Source of the DNA: Collybiopsis luxurians FD-317 M1
Lineage: Eukaryota > Basidiomycota > Agaricomycetes > Agaricales > Omphalotaceae
DNA length: 64,000 nt
Assembly: GCA_000827265.1 (NCBI GenBank)
Contig: KN834751.1
Span: 626,113 to 690,112, forward strand
Reading direction: 5' to 3'
The translations under genes and the position numbers were made by a program. The notes under the pieces were generated by a model, which was not told where the DNA came from, made no database searches, and saw only the letters and a program-made list of their open reading frames with translations. Below are positions 12,806 through 24,417 of the stretch, piece by piece; within the stretch, counting starts at the first letter, position 1, and every line of letters begins with the position of its first letter.

Positions 12806-15436
12806 ATGTATTACTCAGGAGGTCAGAAACTGGGACAAGAGTCCTGGCCTCGACAATCCCATTTACAAGTTCTTTCACCCGGTGCCCAGCAGCCAATAGG
12901 TCCACCACCAACTTCGCCAGGATACGGCATATACACCCAACCTCATCATCATCTTGGCCCACTTCACCATATTCCAGGCCAACAACCTCCTCAGAATAAT
13001 CATAATCACAATCCTCATTTTCCAAGTCCTCCAATTCAACATGGCCATGTTATGGGCCAGGCAAGTCCGGCGAGCACTCCTTTGGCTCAGCATTGGCAAC
13101 AGCAGCTGCTAAAATGCGAGGTACGAGCGCAATTTGTCCTTCGGTAATTGTCTGCTAAGTTTTTCTCAGATTGTAAGGCAATCTCGTTCACCTCATCATC
13201 GAGCCCGGGCGAGTGCAATGGCTTCCCGGACTGTAGCAAAATCCGCCATTCCTATCACAAATCCTAATCCCAAACCACCCCCTGAAGAGCTCTCAGATTC
13301 TTCAATACTGGAAAATGGAAATGCCAGTCATCCTTCCTCTACCGTGGCCCCCATCGCTCAACCTATCCGTCCGAGGCCCGAATCCAACTGGACTTCTCTC
13401 GACATGGGCGGCGTCAATATCAAGAATCTTCCTCCCAATTCTGGCTTATTTTCTTTCACATTCCTCTCGACGCTCTACCTGAATCACAACGCTCTGACCT
13501 CAGTACCCCCGGAGATCACACAGCTTCGAAATTTGGAGCTTCTTGACCTTTCGGGCAACTCTCTTACTACGTTGCCTCCAGAGCTAGGCATGCTTGTCTC
13601 GCTCAAAGAGTTTTTTCTCTTCGACAACCAGATCGTGACCATTCCACACGAACTCGGTACATTACACCAGTTGCAGACACTAGGTATAGAAGGTAATCCT
13701 CTGGATTCCAACCTCAAAAGCATCATCACCAAAGACGGAACCCCTGCCTTGATAGCCTACCTTCGAGATATGTGTCCCATGCCTTCACCCCCTCAGAACA
13801 GAACTTGGATTCCTCTCATCTCACAAGCCGAGCAGGACGCCCTTCCGCCAACAACGGAAACTATTTCTGTCTTGTGCTACAATATTCTTTGCCAGCGAGG
13901 GGCTACTACACGTCTCTACGGATACACACCATCCTGGGCTTTACAATGGGACTATCGGCGCGACCTCATCTTGAACGAGATTCTCGCCCACGGCGCTGAT
14001 TTCATATGTCTGCAAGAAGTCGACGGCACGTCGTACGAAGACTTTTTTGTCGATAATCTCGCCGCTGCAGGATACGAATCAGTTTATTGGCCCAAATCCA
14101 GAGCTAAAACCATGTCCAATGAGTCGGAGAGACGGTTCGTCGACGGTCTGGCAACGTTCTTCCGCGCGGACAAGTACCAACTCATCGAGAAGCACCTAAT
14201 CGAGTTTAGTGCAGTGGCGATGCAGAGGGAGGATTTCAAGAAGACGGAAGATATGTTTAATCGGGTGCTGGGCAAGGACCATATAGCGACATCTTGTGCG
14301 TTTGAGAATAGAGAAACTGGTTCGAGGATGCTCGTCGCGAATATACACATCCTGTGGGATCCCAAGTTTTGCGATGTGAAACTGGTCTACACGGCGCTTA
14401 TGACGGAGGAAGTTGAGAAGATGGCCGAGAGGTTTGTAAAGCTGCCGCCGAGATTATTCCCGGAAGACCCACCGGTCAACGGAAATGGAACTACCGATAC
14501 CGCAGAGGGCTCATCAACATCATCACCCTCCTCCCCTCCCCTCGAATCGTCATCAACACCATCTACCGTCGTTCCCTCCAAACCGCGTAGACCGCCAACA
14601 TACACATCCGCATCCCAAATCCCTCTCATCTTTTGCGGCGACTTCAACTCCATACCTGGATCGGGCGTATACGAGTTCCTATCCACCGGAGTGCTGAGTA
14701 AAGACCATCCTGACTTTGCTGGACATATCTACGGCAAATACACAGGTGGAGGAGGCGAGAAGGGTGTTGGGTTAAAGAGTTGGCTTGGACTGAAAAGCGC
14801 GTACGCGGCCAATACGAATATGTCCGCTTCCTCGACCGTTCCTTCAGGTCCCAATTCTCATCATATGCCACCCACGCCCGGTGCCCGCGCGCCATCGACG
14901 CCTGCCCCTATGTCATCCACACCCGCCTCGTCCTCGTCAAACCTGCTACGGAAATCAATGATAGCGCAACCCTCGCCAGAGTTACTACCGACGACAAACT
15001 ACACGCCGTCGTTCAGTGGTGTGTTGGACTATATATGGTATTCGGGTGCCAATTTGGCGGTGAATGCGGTGTTGGGTGAAGTGGACCCGGTTTATTTAAG
15101 CAAGGCTGTAGGGTTCCCGAATGTTCATTTCCCTAGCGAGTGAGTGTTTTTTTTTGTCTTCTTATATGAAAGGAGAGAAAGAATGGCGTTCGTCATGGTT
15201 GGAGGTACCAGGGATGTTTAAATTTCCTCTGGAATTCCAGGCTCCTTCGTAACTGGTCTAGACCTGCCTGCGGGAGATTGACTCGCATTCTTTGTTCCTC
15301 GATCTCCTTTCCGCCTTTGAATGAAGGTTCTAACTTCTTTTCCCTTCGCAGTCACATATGCATCATGGCCGAGTTTCGCGTCAAACCGCCGAAAGAACCA
15401 AGGGAGAACCCGTCTCGACCCTCAGCGTTTTCGTAA
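12806..15436 (+). CDS. CCR4: CCR4 catalytic subunit of the CCR4-NOT deadenylase (about 789 aa)
   Basis: Exons 12806-13120, 13170-15139 and 15352-15436 sum to 790 codons. Ccr4 shortens mRNA poly(A) tails in the cytoplasm and binds Caf1/Pop2 through its leucine-rich repeats. The protein has a Gln/Pro/His-rich N-terminus, LRRs at about residues 180-290 (LYLNHNALTSVPPEI, LDLSGNSLTTLPPEL), and an exonuclease-endonuclease-phosphatase domain with YNILCQR, FICLQEVD, ANIHILWDP, FCGDFNS and LDYIWYS. The last catalytic histidine (PSDH) is made only by splicing the final 212 bp intron, which supports that exon. The domain carries an unusual Ser/Thr/Pro-rich insert around 14500-14600 and another around 14820-14960. 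The start codon is uncertain; an upstream exon is possible. Confidence 0.92.
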
Positions 15437-16296
15437 CTGGGGCCCATGCAGTGACCACGGAGTATAGAAGAAGAAAAAGGAAGATGTGCTCTATATGTGT
15501 GTACTTTAGTTGTATTCGGAAAAATCCCCACTACTACGACTTGTGTCACTTTATCTACCGTCTTACGTTCATTTTCTCCTGCTCCCTGTCATTTCTGTAT
15601 CACAACATCCTGCATGCATTACGCGCTTCTCTTTCTCTACCCCAACTTGTCACACTGTAGCACCTATTCCTTTCCACCCTCTTTCGCTCTACCACTCTCC
15701 CCGCTCCCTGTTGACTTTTTCTTTTCTCTTTCCTTTGCGCGTTCTCAGGAGGTGTACATAGGCCGATCTAACTTGCATAGTATAGTTTACGTTGCATGCA
15801 GTTCAAGTTGTCCATCCATTCTTCTACCACTATCTTATTTCTACCTACATAGCGTTTTGTTTGGACCTGGACTTTGGTCTATTCAAGTTGATTTTCTTTT
15901 CTATTTCTCCTTCAACTCTTTTTTCACCTATCCCTTCTCTTTTCTTTAACCGTGCAATTAATGTTCAAAATTGTGTATATGCTTTTTTGACTTTTTGTCT
16001 TTGGTTTTTTTTTTTCCTTCTCTTGTGTTTTCTTTTTTTTTTTTTTCCTTTTTTTTACGATCACATTGTCGATTTTATTGCTGCCCTGTCTCGTGTGTCT
16101 GTTGTTCATTTTGTCTGTCAAACCTGCAAAATATCTCTTCTCTCCACTTCAGCCTCTGTTGTTGTTTCTGAGTGCCTAGACGGGTGTGCTCAATCCGCCA
16201 TCCTCAGCATGCAATATTCAACGCTTTGACTCGTGTGAACGATCGGTATGCGTACAAGCAGTCTTTCATAGCTCATTCGAGGGTAGGGTAAAAGAA
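15437..16296. other. Convergent intergenic, pyrimidine-rich
   Basis: Lies between the 3' ends of CCR4 and the kinase-fold gene. The plus strand is strongly C/T-rich with long T runs near 16010-16060. Open frames here are low-complexity and not coding. Confidence 0.5.
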
Positions 16297-18459
16297 TCAA
16301 TATGGATGAGGAAAATCAAGTACTTCCCAAACTGATCGTTTCTCGTCGTTCCGAACACGCTCCCATTCCTCCGTCTTTCTGTGCTTCCCGTCGCCACGCA
16401 ATCGATCCGCTTCCACTGCGTCCCGTCTGCACTCGGCGCGCCCAAAATCTATCAGCCTGAATCGTCTGTCCTTCGAAGATCTCATAAGCGGGAAATCACC
16501 GTGGTCACCTAGCTGCATAACAATGTTCCGAGGCCAGAACGAGCCTTGAGTCCATCCGAGATGGTGCAGACGCAGGATGAGCGCAGCACATTCTTGTCTA
16601 GATCATGATGCGTCCGATTTAGAAAGCGAAGGACGGAAGAACATATGCAGGAGTGTGTACGTACCTGTCGTCTAGATCAAGTTGACTCACTTCAATTGGT
16701 TTACCGCAATCTTCAAGAAGAAGTATAGGACTAAAGTACCGCGAGTCCTTGGTCGTTCCGCCTTCTTTCCCTGTATCAGCATCGGCAGTTTCTTCCTTGG
16801 TGTAGTAACCATAGAATGTCGGGGTAATTGCCCCTGTGGGTGTGGGATCGCGGATCGGAAGTGCAAGGTTGTACCCGGTCCAGTGTTGCGAGAATTCTGG
16901 TCCAAACCGTTGATAGTTCACCGCCTCTCGTTCGAGATGGCCGTCTTCGGGGACGGATAACTTTGCGATGACGGACACCTGAACGGTAGGAGGCGTGGGT
17001 CCGGGGAGAGGTCCAGAGACAAAGCTCTGCTCGAGATGAGAGCAAAGAGGAGGTCCGTCGACGTACCATGGAACACTGTCAACAAGAACTGTATCGATGA
17101 TCCCAGCGTAGTCGAGATATTGCAGTGCCTGCTCCTCTCGTGCCCGAACATGCGCTATTTTGTCGTCCTCAGTGTTCCACGCTTTGAAGTTGAGATCGAG
17201 TCCAGGAACAATACGTCTCTTTTGTAAAATGATATCTTCCATCTCGTCTGATTTTTTGGCTCCCTTTGCAGATTTCTGTTCCAAAATGTCTAGTGCAGCG
17301 TTCTCGACGCATATTTTGCAAATCTTGGGTTCTGAGAATACGGAACGTGGCAGATCCCACTCTGCGCGATAGACTCGGGAGTGGTTCCCTGTTCCAACAA
17401 GTTCGGCGGGCGAGATAAAGAGATGGGCCTCAGGTATCGAGGACGGTGAAACTGGAGGTGGCGGCACCGTGACTCTGTATGCTTTACCGGATGACGCAGA
17501 AGTTTCTTCAAGGCGAGCAGCATCGAATCTATCGAGCAACACTCCGATTTGAACAGGTTCAGTACGAGGGATTTGTGCAGTTTTAGCTCGTTCCGTGGCT
17601 ATTGCTTCTCGCACGGAATTTTCAGTGAGGCTGAGACGGTATCTGTAGGTATCATCATTGACGGAAGTCCAGTCAGTGTCCTCAGAATCGACGGCAGTGT
17701 TGCATAGAAGATGGAATGGATCATGGACGATAAGTGTTTCGGGAAGTAGATGGAGAGCGATAGGCGATTGCAGAGAAGGCGGATTCGATGAGAACGGTAC
17801 CAGAGGCCAAGGGGCGGGATAGTTTTGATAATCGAATGGAACGACTGCAGACTGTGCAAGGATGATTCAATTATAAAGAAGAGTAGAAAGTCTAACAAAC
17901 CAACCAGCGGTGGCACCGTGTCTTCAAGCTCCTCACCATCCCACCACTCGTTGTCGTGAGCTCCCATTGGAATACCGCATGAACCCATCATTATAGCTAA
18001 ATCTCTAGCGTTGGCTATTTCCATGATGTCTGCCGCAGGCCTCAATCTGGGCCCTCTTTCCATGGCGACCTTTTCCATGCAGTCTTTAGCATAGTCTAGT
18101 TCACCATGAGCCTTCATCCAAGCAGAGAGCTTGGCGCCGGTAGAAATCCCTAATGTCGCTCCGAAGGCTCCGGGGTTTGTTTGGAATAGGTAAAAGTCGA
18201 AAATCGTGGAACCCCAAAGGTCAGTGCTATTCGGAGTCCGATATCCTACAGATAAACCTCGCAGATCAGCCATCGTGCAACATTCTCCGCTGGGATTTCG
18301 GGGCCAAGCTTGTATAATACGTCGCGAAAGTCCGCGTTCCTCAGGTATCCGATAAGATTGTCCAAAGAGTTTCTTTCCAATATCTGTTTGAAGTTGGAGA
18401 GAACACTTGTCAAAGATGCCATTCAGAGAGCCTGTGCGAGATTTTTCAAAGGGATCCAT
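16297..18459 (-). CDS. Protein kinase-fold protein with degenerate catalytic loop (680 aa)
   Basis: Exons 17905-18459, 16665-17851 and 16297-16597 sum to 681 codons. The first about 330 residues are of unknown function (MDPFEKSRTGSLNGIFDK). Then comes a kinase-like part: a glycine-rich loop VGTGNHSRVYRAEW at about 337-350, and in the last exon LHHLGWTQGSFWPRN followed by FRLIDFGRAE (DFG at about 631). In related fungal kinase-like proteins the catalytic loop reads H-x-D or HGD before the RN; here the Asp position is Ser (QGSFWPRN), so catalytic activity is doubtful. Possible role as a pseudokinase is inference. Confidence 0.7.
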
Positions 18460-18944
18460 AGATCATTAGATGTCGGTCAAGTTTGAGCGGAGAGTCGAGC
18501 CCCTGAAACACGTGCTTCGCGGAAATGAGTAACGCGTATCTAGTCGCGCTGTGTGCCCCCGAGTCGGAGCAGGGTCCTTTCACAGCTAACGACTACGTCA
18601 TCCGCCCTCTCTCTGAAGTGTGCCTTTCCCCCTCATCGTCATAATGAAAATTTCTCAGTTCGAAGGTTAAAAAGCATTCGCCGTGCTTCCTCCCCTTGGA
18701 AAAGGTGTTCAAATTTTACGTACTGGTACCTGCTCTGATTTTTCAACCTGCCAAAAGACAGTTATCTAGATTTTGGTCTTTGTAACTTGTAGCGGCGTCA
18801 AAGTTATTCTCGGCTTGACCAAAGTCGTACCGACCAGCCGAGAATCTCACCAACTCCTGCAAAAACCATAGTCGGAAGAAGGAACTGACGGGACTAGAAG
18901 TTCAACTACTACAGCAGTTCCCCTGAATGTCTCCCGGCCCAAAA

Positions 18945-19217
18945 TCAGGGCCGACAACCACCTGAGCTCAAAAACTGGCTATCGAGTACGTACAAGTCTA
19001 TACTTAGAGAATCTTTTTTAGCTCTCTTTGAGTTGTTTTCGTAGCTCTGAGCACTTACCAGGCTAGTACAATCGTTCTCAGTATATCGGCGGCGCGTCGA
19101 CTGACCTTTTTTATCAGGATGTACGTATGTACTATTCAGTGTTTCAATATGTTTTCCAATCCGCCGCAAAACCTCCATATCATTTTCAGCAGAAGACAGC
19201 GGTATGTTCGACGCCAC
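18945..19217 (-). CDS. Possible small hypothetical protein (90 aa)
   Basis: Open frame starting MASNIPLSSAENDMEVLRRI, no known motif. An internal GTAAGT...CCAG segment of 84 bp could be an in-frame intron. No neighbour or signal supports it; it may be chance. Confidence 0.2.
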   Translation of the reverse strand: MASNIPLSSAENDMEVLRRIGKHIETLNSTYVHPDKKGQSTRRRYTENDCTSLVSAQSYENNSKRAKKDSLSIDLYVLDSQFLSSGGCRP

Positions 19218-19873
19218 TTAAGTATCATCAGCATCTCGCGAACAGAAAAGTGCAATGGGATGAACGAGTGGTTCAGACGCGGTCAGATATTGCCGTCACT
19301 CCACCCTGTCTTGACAGCTTTTGGTATAAGAAACAAAATCTGAAACTGACTTTGAGCAATTCATTCCATTTAACAGACTCGGGTGAGCAATATGGCGAAG
19401 CGGAAGGACTTGAGCTCTTGAAATTGGGACTTTGACCGAACTTCCAGAAGCCTCTGCAATTCTATGTCCAGGGGCATAGTCCGCGAAGCTCGGTAATCAC
19501 GAACTTCGGACGCGAGTATACGCGTCAACGCGTCTCGCGTCCCAGGTAAAATTGGATGTTATCAAACACCTCCAACTAGGCATAACGCCTCAGTAGAGCG
19601 GCTTAGTCTGACTGAAAACTTGCCCTCTTTAACTTAGTATCTTGCATTGAAGGTTCGGAAGCGCGTAAGAAAATTGAACTGATGATCGCCAACAGAACAA
19701 CAAGACAAGATAGTCATCTATTTAGGTACCCTGAATATATTCAACTACTGATGATGCAGTATCCGAGTCAAGGGCTTAGGGTAGACCAGCATAATTTCAG
19801 TTCTCTGAGAAGCTGGGTCGCATTGACTCAGGCATGAATCGCTTTCACGCCTTACGAGAAGTCCCCAGTATCG

Positions 19874-19880
19874 TATAAAA
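19874..19880 (+). promoter_or_regulatory. TATA box of the LysM gene
   Basis: TATAAAA about 93 bp upstream of the LysM start codon, followed by a pyrimidine-rich stretch (TTCCCTTCTTCCTCCCATTC), a common fungal promoter layout. Confidence 0.6.
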
Positions 19881-19966
19881 GCCCTTGTCTGGGCTTTTTT
19901 TCTTCAGAACGTCAAAGTTCTTCCCTTCTTCCTCCCATTCCAAACTCTGCTGCAGTCTCTCACATC

Positions 19967-20776
19967 ATGGTCGCTCGTCTTTCTTTCTTCACTGCGCTCA
20001 CTGTCCTGGGTGCCATGGCGGGTAAGACGTTCCTCGCATCCGCTGGATTTTCGTGATGTCCTTAATTCCGTTTAATCTAGGCAACGTCCTTGCTCAAAAT
20101 TCGACGTGCCGCGCAACCTATACTGTAGTTTCTGGCGACAACTGTGTTGCAATTGCCGCAAAATTCAACGTTTCTGATCCCGCCTTGCTCGCTGCCAATC
20201 CGGTAAATCCCTTGAATTAACATTCAACGGCCGGTTTATCTTATTCCTTCTACGAATTCAGGCTGTGGATGCAAACTGTGATAACCTTTTCGTGGGACAG
20301 CAACTCTGTATCCCTCCCCCGCCTGCCGGATGCGCGGCCCAGTATACTGTTGTCTCTGGCGACAACTGTGTTGCGATTGCAGCGAAATTTAACGTTGCCG
20401 ATTCCGCCTTGCTCGCTGCTAACCCCGTAAGCCTTTGCGATTCCACGCCCAAGGAAATAATCTCTTTTTCTCATTCTATTTTGTGAACTTAGGCTGTAGA
20501 TTCCAACTGTGACAACCTCTCTGTGGGACAGGTCCTCTGCATCCCTCCTCCCCCTACTGGATGCGTGTCACAATACACCGTGAAGTCTGGTGATGTCTGC
20601 ATCTCCATCGCTGACCAGTTCGGCATCACTGCGGCCCAATTGCAGGCTGCGAACACCCAGATCGACGCCGCATGCGATAACTTGCAGGTTGGCGAGGTAA
20701 GTAAAGCTACCGAAGCAGAGTAGTGCTTTCTAATTTTCTCCATCAGCTTCTGTGTATTCCTGCTGCAAGCTCTTAG
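19967..20776 (+). CDS. Secreted three-LysM-domain protein (191 aa)
   Basis: Exons 19967-20021, 20081-20202, 20262-20426, 20493-20696 and 20747-20776 sum to 192 codons. A signal peptide (MVARLSFFTALTVLGAMAG then NVLA) is followed by three LysM domains, each of the form YTVxSGDxCxxIAxxF ... LxxAN ... CDNLxVGxxLCIP, joined by short PPPP linkers and nothing else. LysM domains bind chitin or other N-acetylglucosamine polymers; secreted LysM-only proteins of fungi often shield hyphae or suppress plant chitin sensing, which is inference here. Cysteines are conserved in each repeat. Introns sit at the same codon in domains 1 and 2 (after AANP), so the domains arose by exon duplication. Confidence 0.92.
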
Positions 20777-21878
20777 TAAAGAAGAATGAGGTCTGTTCTT
20801 GGGAAAGACGGAGAAGAGGAATTAACTGGAAGTTTGTACTACCTAATTTGATGTTCGTATTTGGAATGATAAGTGAAGATGCCTCATCAATCCTTGGTTA
20901 AGATTGAATCATTTTGCGAGTGATGATTGAGATCACCATCATTCTCATCTTCCTGCTTTTGAGCCAAAGATATTCCCAAGTTTTGTTACTTATACGTTTA
21001 TGTAGTATCATGGGGCATACTTTTGCTTCGGGTTTAAGTGTCTGCTATACTTAGCATATCGACGTAGCAATCAACTTCGGTATGAACCATACTCCATAGA
21101 CGTCTCCCTAACCAGACGTCAACCATGGCCATATAAAAAAGCTTTCGAGTACGAAACAAGGTATTTCTTCACCGTGAAACTCAACGTGAGCATCAGTCTC
21201 GTTAGCAAAATCGAAGGAAGTGAGGTATCGTTTCCGGTTAAAGAGTGTTTGTATTGCCAGGCCGAATGACAATACACCATCCATTTCGCTTCCAGAGACT
21301 GATATCAAAGTATTTTTAAGTGATCTGAATGTCGCTGGGAACAATTCGGAGTAAATCCGAGTCGCGTACCATGAGCAATGGATGGCTCATTTTCGCGATC
21401 GGTGAGTCACTGCAGTCTAGTGTTCTAAAAGAGACTGGCCACAATGCGTGCATTGGCGCTCATAAGAACATAGAGTGCCTGACTCGAATCGTCAGTCTCT
21501 GTGCTTTGAGGACGGTTCGAAGGACAGTAGGAGCAGCTCGTCGAGGTTGACCCGATTTAGTAGCATTTTGTCCGTGAATAGATATCCTTGTGGCTTTTCC
21601 AAAGCCACAGAGCTAGCAAAATGCACTATACCTTATTTTCCGTCCGATAAACACGAAGCATAGCAAATTCTATATCTTTCGACGCCGGAAGAGCTGGAGA
21701 GGCGACCATTTCCGACTCGTTCGGCGAAGGTTGCCGAGAGGTAACTGCACGTGACTGTCGAGTCAGCCAATCAACAATGAGACAGCTGGATGAATCATCA
21801 CTTTGCAACCCACAATCCCGCCCGCCTACTGCGTTGAGTGGCATTTTTCTACTGTTTTAACGATTTCTCTTGCCTTGG
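20777..21878. other. Intergenic, bZIP promoter at right end
   Basis: No gene supported. The last 140 bases hold a palindromic CACGTG (21748-21753) and a CCAAT box (21767-21771) upstream of the bZIP gene; these match common eukaryotic motifs but are unproven here. Confidence 0.4.
21748..21771 (+). promoter_or_regulatory. CACGTG and CCAAT elements upstream of the bZIP gene
   Basis: A CACGTG E-box and a CCAAT box 19 bp apart, start to start, with a GAGTCAG half-like Gcn4/AP-1 sequence between them, about 110-130 bp upstream of the ATG. Autoregulation by a bZIP factor would be a guess. Confidence 0.3.
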
Positions 21879-22613
21879 ATGCCTATGATGGCCAAATCAG
21901 CATCTCCATCTCCCACTCCCTCTGCTTCTAACATGCAAACGGAGTCCAGTCCCCCCGCCAATGGTCCTCCGCAGCCTAATTACACTCACGTCAGCGCCGA
22001 AACCCTGTCCCTTCGCACTAGTAATCGCAGGGAAAGGAATCGTATTGCATCACAGAAATGTCGTGCTCGAAAATCGGCTAGACTTACTTATCTAGAGGGT
22101 CGAGTAGCCGAGCTCGAAGATGAAGTTCGAGTCCTTCGAACCGCCCTGGGTTCCGCTGCTAGTACGATCCCAACCACTATTGGCCAGGCGCCTCCAACTC
22201 CATCCTTGTCACCCCAATCATCCCAGTCATCTGTGACTTCTTCCATCAGATCTCTCTCATCCGTTCAGTCTTCATCTCTCGCCTCCATCACCTCCACCTC
22301 TTCCATGGACACTATTCCAGATGACGAAGAAGAGGATGAGAATCTGGTTGTAAAACTCAAGCGGGAGAATGAAACTTTGAAGGCATGTATGACCAAGTTT
22401 GAACGCGAATGGAACGCCGCTCTAGCTACTCTGGGCCTCAATGTTCCTTCCTCGGCCAATGGCAAGCAGCCTGTTGCCGCCAGTCCTGATCCCGCTCCCA
22501 CTTCTAACGGTAACGACACCGCAGCTGCTAATGGTGCTGCAGAAAATTCTGCCCAGCCTTCTCATTCGCTTGCCACTCTGATCGCAGCGGCAAGTCATCT
22601 AACTCCCCAGTAG
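21879..22613 (+). CDS. bZIP transcription factor (244 aa, single exon)
   Basis: The basic region NRRERNRIASQKCRARKSA (about residues 49-67) has the N-x2-A-x2-x-C-R pattern of fungal bZIP factors, followed by heptads LTYLEGRVAELEDEVRVL forming the zipper to about residue 95. The rest is Ser/Pro/Thr-rich with an acidic patch (DDEEEDEN). The second leucine-rich coil KLKRENETLKACMTKFEREW lies near residue 165. It should bind DNA as a dimer in the nucleus; the target genes are unknown. The first in-frame ATG is used; the frame is open 9 bases further upstream without another ATG. Confidence 0.88.
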   Translation: MPMMAKSASPSPTPSASNMQTESSPPANGPPQPNYTHVSAETLSLRTSNRRERNRIASQKCRARKSARLTYLEGRVAELEDEVRVLRTALGSAASTIPTTIGQAPPTPSLSPQSSQSSVTSSIRSLSSVQSSSLASITSTSSMDTIPDDEEEDENLVVKLKRENETLKACMTKFEREWNAALATLGLNVPSSANGKQPVAASPDPAPTSNGNDTAAANGAAENSAQPSHSLATLIAAASHLTPQ

Positions 22614-23126
22614 ACTTTTCTCCCTGGTATTGCATTGTGATTTGGATTCTTTCGACGTGAAGGGCTTTTTCGTCTGTCGAGCGACGATCCCATGGTCCTG
22701 GTTCTGTTTTCGGTATATTGAAGTTGCAGCTTGCGATTTTGTGTTAATCTTCTCTGGCCTTCGTGCATTTTGAGTACGTTAAGTACGAAAACAGACAATC
22801 TCGTAGGATAGTGTATGAGTACTGCGGATGCGATTAAGTATTGTAAAAAGGCCTTTTCGTTCGACTTGGAATGTAACAGACGTGACTATGTAGAAGTTTT
22901 TAGTCAAAAAAAAAAATAAATAAAAGAAAACATGATTGGTACGGTCAGCTTTGATTCGTGAGACCGAAAGGTCAATTTTGTCAAGATTGTTGTCAGTATA
23001 GCGTTCGAAAATGGCCATCAGAGTCAAATCCGAAAATTCTGTGAGTTTTGCAGTTGGATTCTTCAAAAGAATTCATTCATTATTCGTTGACATGAAAAGG
23101 AATCTCGTGCAACGTTAAACGACGAC
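22614..23126. other. Intergenic between bZIP and DUF6697-like gene
   Basis: 3' flank of the bZIP gene and promoter of the next gene; an A-rich run lies near 22904-22930. No gene seen. Confidence 0.4.
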
Positions 23127-24417
23127 ATGTCGGATGCAGACACGACGGACGACGAAAGCCGGGCTCCCTCGATCCCTGCGGTCAAGCGAGAGCAAGACGA
23201 AGAAGAGAGAAAGGCTAGAGCTATTCTCAAGCAAATGAACCATGTTAGATTCCAATTTCATATAGCCGCTCGCAAATTTACTTACTCGACGATCATTTAG
23301 CCGCAGCTCAAAGTCAAGGAGGAGAAAGAGGATGACTTGCCGATGTTAGCCAAGACAGTTCTCGCCCTCCTGAACTCTATAAAGCCTTACACATTGAGTT
23401 ACGACCAAAAAATGCACAACGATAAGGCTGTCAGTCGAGATTTCATGTCCAAGACCTTTGGGGGCAATACGCAAGATACTTTTCCCCGAATTCGACGGGA
23501 AACGATTAACGAGCACGGCTTGGCCAATTTTATGTATTTATCCAAGGACTACAATCCGATGACACCAACCGTACCCGGCACTCCAGGTCTTTTCTTCTCT
23601 CACGACCCCTTTGGGCTTCCAAATGTCAACACAACTGCAAAGGAGCTGCAAGGCGCAGAATTTCCAGAGTGGGCCAAAGTCAAACAGATAGTTCTGACGC
23701 GTCTGAAATCTGGTCAGTGGATTTATGTTGGAAAATACAAAATGTCATTCTGTAAGGCAATCACTGTTGGAGAATGGAACGACGAAGTTCCTCAAAAGGT
23801 CTTTAGTCTTTCTCTCGTGTATTTTCCTAATCTTACCCCTTGATTTACAAATCCAGGTCCGGGATACCTGGGCTGAGAACACAGCTCAGAGGGACTGGGG
23901 AGTAGTAGTCCGTGCTCGAATACTTTTGCGCGATGAACTCGGCCGGACGCCGACTGTCGATGAAGTAAAAAACAAAGTCATGGAAGGGAAGGTGGATAAA
24001 ACAAAGCTGAAGGTAGTATCTCAGGAGCGTGTGGCACGAGCATTCAGAACGGGTGAAGAAGTAGGCGTGTTTTACTTCATCCATGTCTTTTCTCTCGAAG
24101 TTTAACCTGTTTCCGTTTCTTCTCCGCTCTAGTTTATTCTGATCTGGAACATGCAATGCATCAACTATGATGACGCTTTCCAATCCCGTCTCGTAACGGA
24201 GTTTGAGAACTGGAGAAAAGTGCCAAAACCAAAACTAGAGGAGACTGTTTCCAGGAGGCGTGCACGAACTCTTATTACCGATAGTGATTGGGATTCAGAC
24301 TTTGAGGAACTCTCGCCGAGACGCAAAAGTAACATAGGAAACAAGCGGAAGAGGGGTAGGAGCGACTCAGACGATGAGTGGAAGCCGTCAAGGGGTGTCA
24401 AAGGCAAGCGTCGATGA
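23127..24417 (+). CDS. DUF6697-like basidiomycete protein (367 aa)
   Basis: Exons 23127-23243, 23301-23798, 23857-24060 and 24133-24417 sum to 368 codons. An acidic N-terminus (MSDADTTDDESRAP) with a basic/acidic coil leads to a conserved core: GTPGLFFSHDPFGLPN, GQWIYVGKYKMSFCKAI, VRDTWAENTAQRDWGVVVRA and FILIWNMQCINYDDAFQ. I recall this pattern from a domain of unknown function (DUF6697) found in mushrooms and relatives; that label is from memory. The C-terminus is basic with RRKSNIGNKRKRGR and KGKRR, likely nuclear signals. Function unknown. Confidence 0.75.

Larger units (their letters stand above)
18460..19966. other. Intergenic upstream of the LysM gene
   Basis: Contains one weak small open frame (18945-19217). 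A perfect 10-bp inverted repeat ATTCTCGGCT/AGCCGAGAAT with a 20 bp spacer lies at 18806-18845. The last 100 bases are the LysM promoter. Confidence 0.4.

Noticed and set aside
12732..13034. Acidic frame antisense to the CCR4 N-terminus
   Set aside because: The plus strand encodes a Gln/Pro/His-rich region continuous with CCR4; the antisense acidic composition is a mirror of that bias.
15497..16229. Plus-strand frames rich in Ser, Phe, Leu and Cys
   Set aside because: They come from pyrimidine-rich 3' flanking sequence; no motifs and low complexity.
18806..18845. 10-bp perfect inverted repeat as a terminator or transposon end
   Set aside because: Too short and isolated; expected by chance in 64 kb at low rate but without supporting structure.
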